The notes under the pieces are model-generated. The model saw nothing but the letters and a program-made list of their open reading frames with translations. It did not search any database and had not been told where the DNA came from. This document shows, in pieces, positions 5,864 through 8,782 of a DNA stretch of 8,782 bases (positions are counted from its first letter, which is position 1; each line of letters opens with the position of its first letter). The stretch comes from a bacterium (GTDB lineage Bacteria; Elusimicrobiota; Elusimicrobia; UBA1565; UBA9628): NCBI GenBank assembly GCA_021790955.1, contig JAJYFI010000043.1, forward strand, positions 1 to 8,782, written 5' to 3'. The position numbers were made by a program, and so were the translations under genes.

Positions 5864-7179
5864 TGCTCCATCTCCCTGCCCACGGCCCGCGCGAGATCCG
5901 CCCGCGCCGTCGTCGCGGAGGCAAGGGCCTCGAGAAGGGCATACTTGAGATCAAGAAGGCTTTGGACGGCCTTGAGCCTGCGCAAGGCGCCCATCCTCGG
6001 CGCGAGGGCCTTCACGGCCGAGGCAAGCTTTTCGTAGCGGATCCGGATCCTGGGGCATTCTTTCTGCCAGTAGAGGACGCTCTCGTGGGCGGTTCTCACT
6101 TCCAGGCGGACTTGGTCCTCGAGCTCGGAGCGCTTGAGCTCTCCCTGCCGCTGTTCGGCCTTCTTCTGGCTTAGCTGGCTTAGGTAATCGTAGGCGAACG
6201 GGATCTTGACGCCGAGGGTCGCGTCCCAGTTGGTTTGAGTGACCGCCTGGATCTGATTGGACTGATTGACGACGCCGTAATCGCCGTCCAGGAAGACGGT
6301 GGGAATGCGCCGGGCCTGGGCGAGGCTGACCGAAATCGCGTCCATCTGAGCCTTGTAGCTTTCCGCCTGGAGCTCGGGACGGAACTCGAGAGCCCAGAGA
6401 AGAGCCTTGTCGATTTGGGGCGGCGCCGGGCTTTCTTCGAGATGCCCTTTGAGCTCGAAGGGGGTGTCGAGCTCCACGTTGAGAACCTTGAGGAAGGAGA
6501 GCCTCGCCAAGCGTTCATCGTGCTCGGTTTTGGCTCCCATTTCTCTCACGCGCTCGATGACCTCCTCCGCGTCGATATCGTCGGCGGGAGAGAGGGCGCC
6601 GCGCTTGGCGATGGCGCCCTCTTCCTTGAGGGTCTCCCGGGCCGCCTCGCCCTTTTCTTCCGCCGCTAAAAGCCGGTAGAAGGCCTTGCGGACGGCGAGG
6701 ATGATGTCTCGCCGCGAGGACTCGAGTCTGGTCTTGGCCTGCTTGAGGGCCGCTTGAGCGAGCTTCAAGGTATTGAGGGTGCGGCCGCCTTCATAGAGGG
6801 ACAAATGGAGATAGCCCATCCCGGCGAAGAGGGCGTCTGAGTTCCCGTAGGTGGAGCCCTTGGGAAAGAGGAGGAGGCTCCCCGACTCCGCGGAGGACGC
6901 GAAGGGGTATTGCGCCGAATAGGTCGTCGCGGCCCCCCGCATCCCCAGCTCCGGAAGGAAAAGATATTTGGCCTGCTTGACGCGTTCTTCCGCGATCAGC
7001 TCGTCTTGCTCCGCGGAAAGGAGCCGGGAATCGTTGAGGAGGGCGAGCTTCTCCGCCTCTTTGAGGGTAAAAATCCGGATCGGGGTCTGCGCGCATACGG
7101 CCGCCGCGAGCGATACCACAAGGATAGCCCCGGCGGGCCCGGCGCGCAAGGAGTGCGTCCGAGTCGTGGCGGCGGTCAA
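5860..7179 (-). CDS. TolC-family outer-membrane efflux/secretion channel
   Basis: TolC-family proteins form trimeric channels through the outer membrane and periplasm for efflux pumps or type I secretion. The 439-residue precursor has a signal peptide ending AVCA at about residue 30 and the two repeated outer-membrane-efflux halves. The first half has FTLKEAEKLALLND at 37-50, a strand/loop region with YLHLSLYEGGRTLNTLKLAQA, and long helices (LAVRKAFYRLLAAEE). The second half begins near residue 260 with ALLWALEFRPELQA, then VFLDGDYGVVN, a beta segment before FAYDYLSQ, and long coiled helices to the C-terminus. No membrane-fusion or inner-membrane pump gene is visible in this window. The inferred start is TTG at 7179-7177, overlapping the HAMP-gene stop as TTGA, without a clear Shine-Dalgarno. 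An in-frame TTG ten codons later would also leave a signal peptide, so the start is less certain than the family. Confidence 0.9.
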   Translation of the reverse strand: MTAATTRTHSLRAGPAGAILVVSLAAAVCAQTPIRIFTLKEAEKLALLNDSRLLSAEQDELIAEERVKQAKYLFLPELGMRGAATTYSAQYPFASSAESGSLLLFPKGSTYGNSDALFAGMGYLHLSLYEGGRTLNTLKLAQAALKQAKTRLESSRRDIILAVRKAFYRLLAAEEKGEAARETLKEEGAIAKRGALSPADDIDAEEVIERVREMGAKTEHDERLARLSFLKVLNVELDTPFELKGHLEESPAPPQIDKALLWALEFRPELQAESYKAQMDAISVSLAQARRIPTVFLDGDYGVVNQSNQIQAVTQTNWDATLGVKIPFAYDYLSQLSQKKAEQRQGELKRSELEDQVRLEVRTAHESVLYWQKECPRIRIRYEKLASAVKALAPRMGALRRLKAVQSLLDLKYALLEALASATTARADLARAVGREMEQ

Positions 7180-7742
7180 ATTTTAAAGGACTGCGTGATC
7201 CGCCCAATATCGTCTCGAAGGGCCGAAAGTTCCTCGCGCAGTCGAACCGGGCTTGCGTCTTTCGGGATCTCCTCCAAAATTTGGGCGGCGCGCCTGGCGC
7301 AGTCGGCGGCTAGGACGCGGTCGCGGCGCAGGAGGCTCTGAAGTCCCGCAAGCATGGCGTTAAACTCCTCTTGGAGCTCCGTCATCTCGTCGCCCGTGCG
7401 GAGGCTCACCCTATGGGTGAGGTCTCCCGTCGAGATGATCTGGGCGGATTTTTCGAACCGGTAGATCGGGCCCGCGATCCGGTGGGAGACCATCAGGGCG
7501 ATGAAGAGGATGAGGGCCAGGTAGAGGGCGATCTTGACGATCAACACCGTCCGGAAGGCGTCCACCTGAAGGAGAAGATCGGGACTCGCGTTCAGCAGGA
7601 CGCTCGCGAAGGCGTGGTAGACCTCGAAGCCGACAAGCAGCGCCGCGCAAAGGACGCTCAGGAAGATGAGCGCGATGTATTTGAACTGGATCCCGTGCTT
7701 GACGAGGACCGTTCGGCGCTCGAAATTCCTGTTGTCAGGCAT
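7176..7742 (-). CDS. Two-helix HAMP-domain membrane protein without an output domain
   Basis: A 188-residue inner-membrane protein. A basic N-terminus leads into transmembrane helix 1 at about 22-42, a short loop of some 20 residues, and helix 2 at about 64-86. A HAMP domain follows at about 88-137, with Pro92 in RIAGPIYRFEKSA, then STGDLTHRV and the GDEMTELQEEFNAM segment of its second helix. The remaining 50 residues are a predicted coiled coil. HAMP domains pass signals from membrane sensors to kinases, cyclases or chemotaxis domains, but none is present here. Standalone proteins of this form are known in several diderm lineages with no clear function. The start is ATG at 7742-7740, overlapping the pfp stop by 8 bases; the open frame extends further upstream but that part is a shadow of pfp. 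No clear Shine-Dalgarno is seen, so coupling to pfp is likely. Confidence 0.85.
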   Translation of the reverse strand: MPDNRNFERRTVLVKHGIQFKYIALIFLSVLCAALLVGFEVYHAFASVLLNASPDLLLQVDAFRTVLIVKIALYLALILFIALMVSHRIAGPIYRFEKSAQIISTGDLTHRVSLRTGDEMTELQEEFNAMLAGLQSLLRRDRVLAADCARRAAQILEEIPKDASPVRLREELSALRDDIGRITQSFKI

Positions 7743-8782
7743 GGAGAGCCGCCGCGGGCTGCCCGGCCGGGCAGAAGGTGTCGAGCAGGGCCACGAGCTC
7801 GGGAGGGATCGTCTTGATCGCGCCCGATGCCTCCTGGAGCGGGACCCCCTGGATCTTCTCGCCACGCAACGCCGCCATGAGGCCGAATTTCTTTTGATGG
7901 ACGAGGTCGACGGCCGCGCAACCGGCGCGGCTTGCCAGGATGCGGTCGAAGAGGGTCGGCGGCCCGCCGCGCTGGATGTGGCCGATGACGGCCGCGCGCG
8001 TCTCGATTCGCGTGGCCGTCTCGACCATCTTGGCGATCTTCTCGCCGACGCCGCGCTCTCGCAGGATCATGTGCCCGAACTCGTCGAGTTTTTCGCCCTC
8101 CTCGCGGCCCAACTCGATGGCCTCCGACGTGACCACGAGGGCGAAGCCCTTGCGGGCGTGCGCGGCCCGGACCGCGGAGAGGAGAGAGTCCTTGTTGAAG
8201 GGCTTTTCGGGGATCAGCACGGCGTCCGCCCCGGCGGCGAGGCCCGTGTAGAGCGCCACCCAGCCCGCGTGCCGGCCCATGACCTCGAGGACCATGACGC
8301 GGTGATGGCTGCGCCCCGTGTCCTTGAGCCGCTCGGCCGCGTCCATGGCGACCGAGGCCGCCGAGTCGAAGCCGAAGGTGTAGTCGGTCGCGGAGAGGTC
8401 GTTGTCCATGGTTTTGGGAACCCCCACCACGGGAAAACGCTCCTCCGCGTTGAGGCGGGCGGCGACTCCCAGGGTGTCCTCGCCGCCCATCGCGACGAGG
8501 GCCTCGAACCCCATCTTGCGGAAGTTGGCGAGGACCGCCTTCACGCCGCCCTCTTTTTTGTAGGGGTTCGTCCTGGACGTGCCGAGGATCGTGCCGCCGA
8601 TCCCGCCGATGTTCTCGACCTCCGTCGGCCCGAGAGGCATGGCGGCGCCGTCGATCATTCCCTTCCAGCCGTCCTTGATGCCCAGGCACTCGTAGCCGAG
8701 CTTCCGCGCCCGCAGGACGACCGCCCGGATGGCGGGGTTGAGCCCTGGGCAGTCGCCGCCGCCCGTCAGAACGCCGATAAGA
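7735..8782 (-). CDS. pfp: 6-phosphofructokinase, probably pyrophosphate-dependent (5' end outside the window)
   Basis: This enzyme phosphorylates fructose 6-phosphate to fructose 1,6-bisphosphate. With PPi as donor the step is reversible and serves both glycolysis and gluconeogenesis. 348 residues are visible, beginning LIGVLTGGGDCPGLN, so only a few N-terminal residues are missing. The PFK-A signatures are present: GGGDCPG near residue 7, the donor-site GGEDT at 99-103, the catalytic TMDND at 124-128, MGRHAGW, and HIQRGGPPTLFDRILASR near the C-terminal third. In the GGEDT and PKTMDND motifs the residues equivalent to E. coli Gly104 and Gly124 are Asp102 and Lys123. That Asp/Lys pair is the recognised marker of PPi-dependent enzymes. 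The stop (TGA, 7737-7735) lies within the start region of the HAMP gene. It is the first visible gene of the minus-strand operon; its start and any promoter lie beyond the window. Confidence 0.93.
   Translation of the reverse strand, partial: LIGVLTGGGDCPGLNPAIRAVVLRARKLGYECLGIKDGWKGMIDGAAMPLGPTEVENIGGIGGTILGTSRTNPYKKEGGVKAVLANFRKMGFEALVAMGGEDTLGVAARLNAEERFPVVGVPKTMDNDLSATDYTFGFDSAASVAMDAAERLKDTGRSHHRVMVLEVMGRHAGWVALYTGLAAGADAVLIPEKPFNKDSLLSAVRAAHARKGFALVVTSEAIELGREEGEKLDEFGHMILRERGVGEKIAKMVETATRIETRAAVIGHIQRGGPPTLFDRILASRAGCAAVDLVHQKKFGLMAALRGEKIQGVPLQEASGAIKTIPPELVALLDTFCPAGQPAAALHA

Noticed and set aside
4644..5954. A 436-codon minus-strand frame spanning patatin and parts of its neighbours
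   Set aside because: Out of frame with three confidently identified genes; its translation is Arg/Pro/Gly-rich with no domain.
5033..6037. A 334-codon open frame on the plus strand opposite the patatin and TolC genes
   Set aside because: High GC leaves few stops in antisense frames. The translation is low-complexity (Arg/Gly/Asp-rich) with no recognisable motif, while the opposite strand encodes clear patatin and TolC families.
7743..7865. 41-residue basic N-terminal extension of the HAMP protein
   Set aside because: It is an Arg/Ser-rich shadow of the pfp 3' end; the ATG at 7742 gives a normal N-terminus for the membrane protein.
1..8782. Mobile elements, CRISPR arrays, tRNA/rRNA genes or signs of horizontal transfer
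   Set aside because: No direct or inverted repeat arrays, transposase motifs, cloverleaf-like segments or abrupt composition change were seen; the window looks like ordinary, dense chromosomal DNA.

Overview
This is a GC-rich, tightly packed window with ten protein-coding genes, no RNA genes, no mobile elements and almost no intergenic DNA. A TolC-type outer-membrane channel, a lipoprotein with a clear lipobox and two further exported proteins point to a diderm (Gram-negative type) bacterium. DapF and DapA point to lysine and meso-diaminopimelate (peptidoglycan) synthesis. The style resembles genomes of poorly cultured bacterial phyla (Elusimicrobiota-like is only a guess); the phylum cannot be fixed from this sequence alone.

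Left, plus strand (1-1740): the C-terminal part of an unrecognised protein, then a transcription termination factor Rho, then a RidA-type enamine/imine deaminase whose TTG start overlaps the rho stop. Rho has a complete ATPase/translocase core. The usual N-terminal helical domain and RNA-binding OB (cold-shock-like) domain are absent, replaced by about 55 residues rich in Arg, Gly and Gln.

Right, minus strand (8782 down to 1713): one long run of genes reading leftward. In order of transcription they are a phosphofructokinase with the residue pair typical of pyrophosphate-dependent enzymes, a small two-helix HAMP membrane protein, a TolC-family channel, an exported patatin-like phospholipase, an exported TPR protein, dapF and dapA. 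After a 70-base gap comes a small PEGA-like lipoprotein, convergent with ridA and overlapping it by 28 bases. From pfp to dapA every junction overlaps by 4-8 bases or abuts exactly, so this is almost certainly one operon. Four of these junctions, and rho/ridA as well, are 4-base overlaps that use GTG or TTG starts (GTGA or TTGA) rather than ATG.

Functionally the minus-strand operon mixes glycolysis (PFP), envelope functions (HAMP protein, TolC channel, patatin, TPR) and cell-wall precursor synthesis (DapF, DapA). The most unusual points are the Rho without an OB domain, its in-frame upstream neighbour separated by a single amber codon, the coupling pattern, and the channel-lipase-TPR trio.
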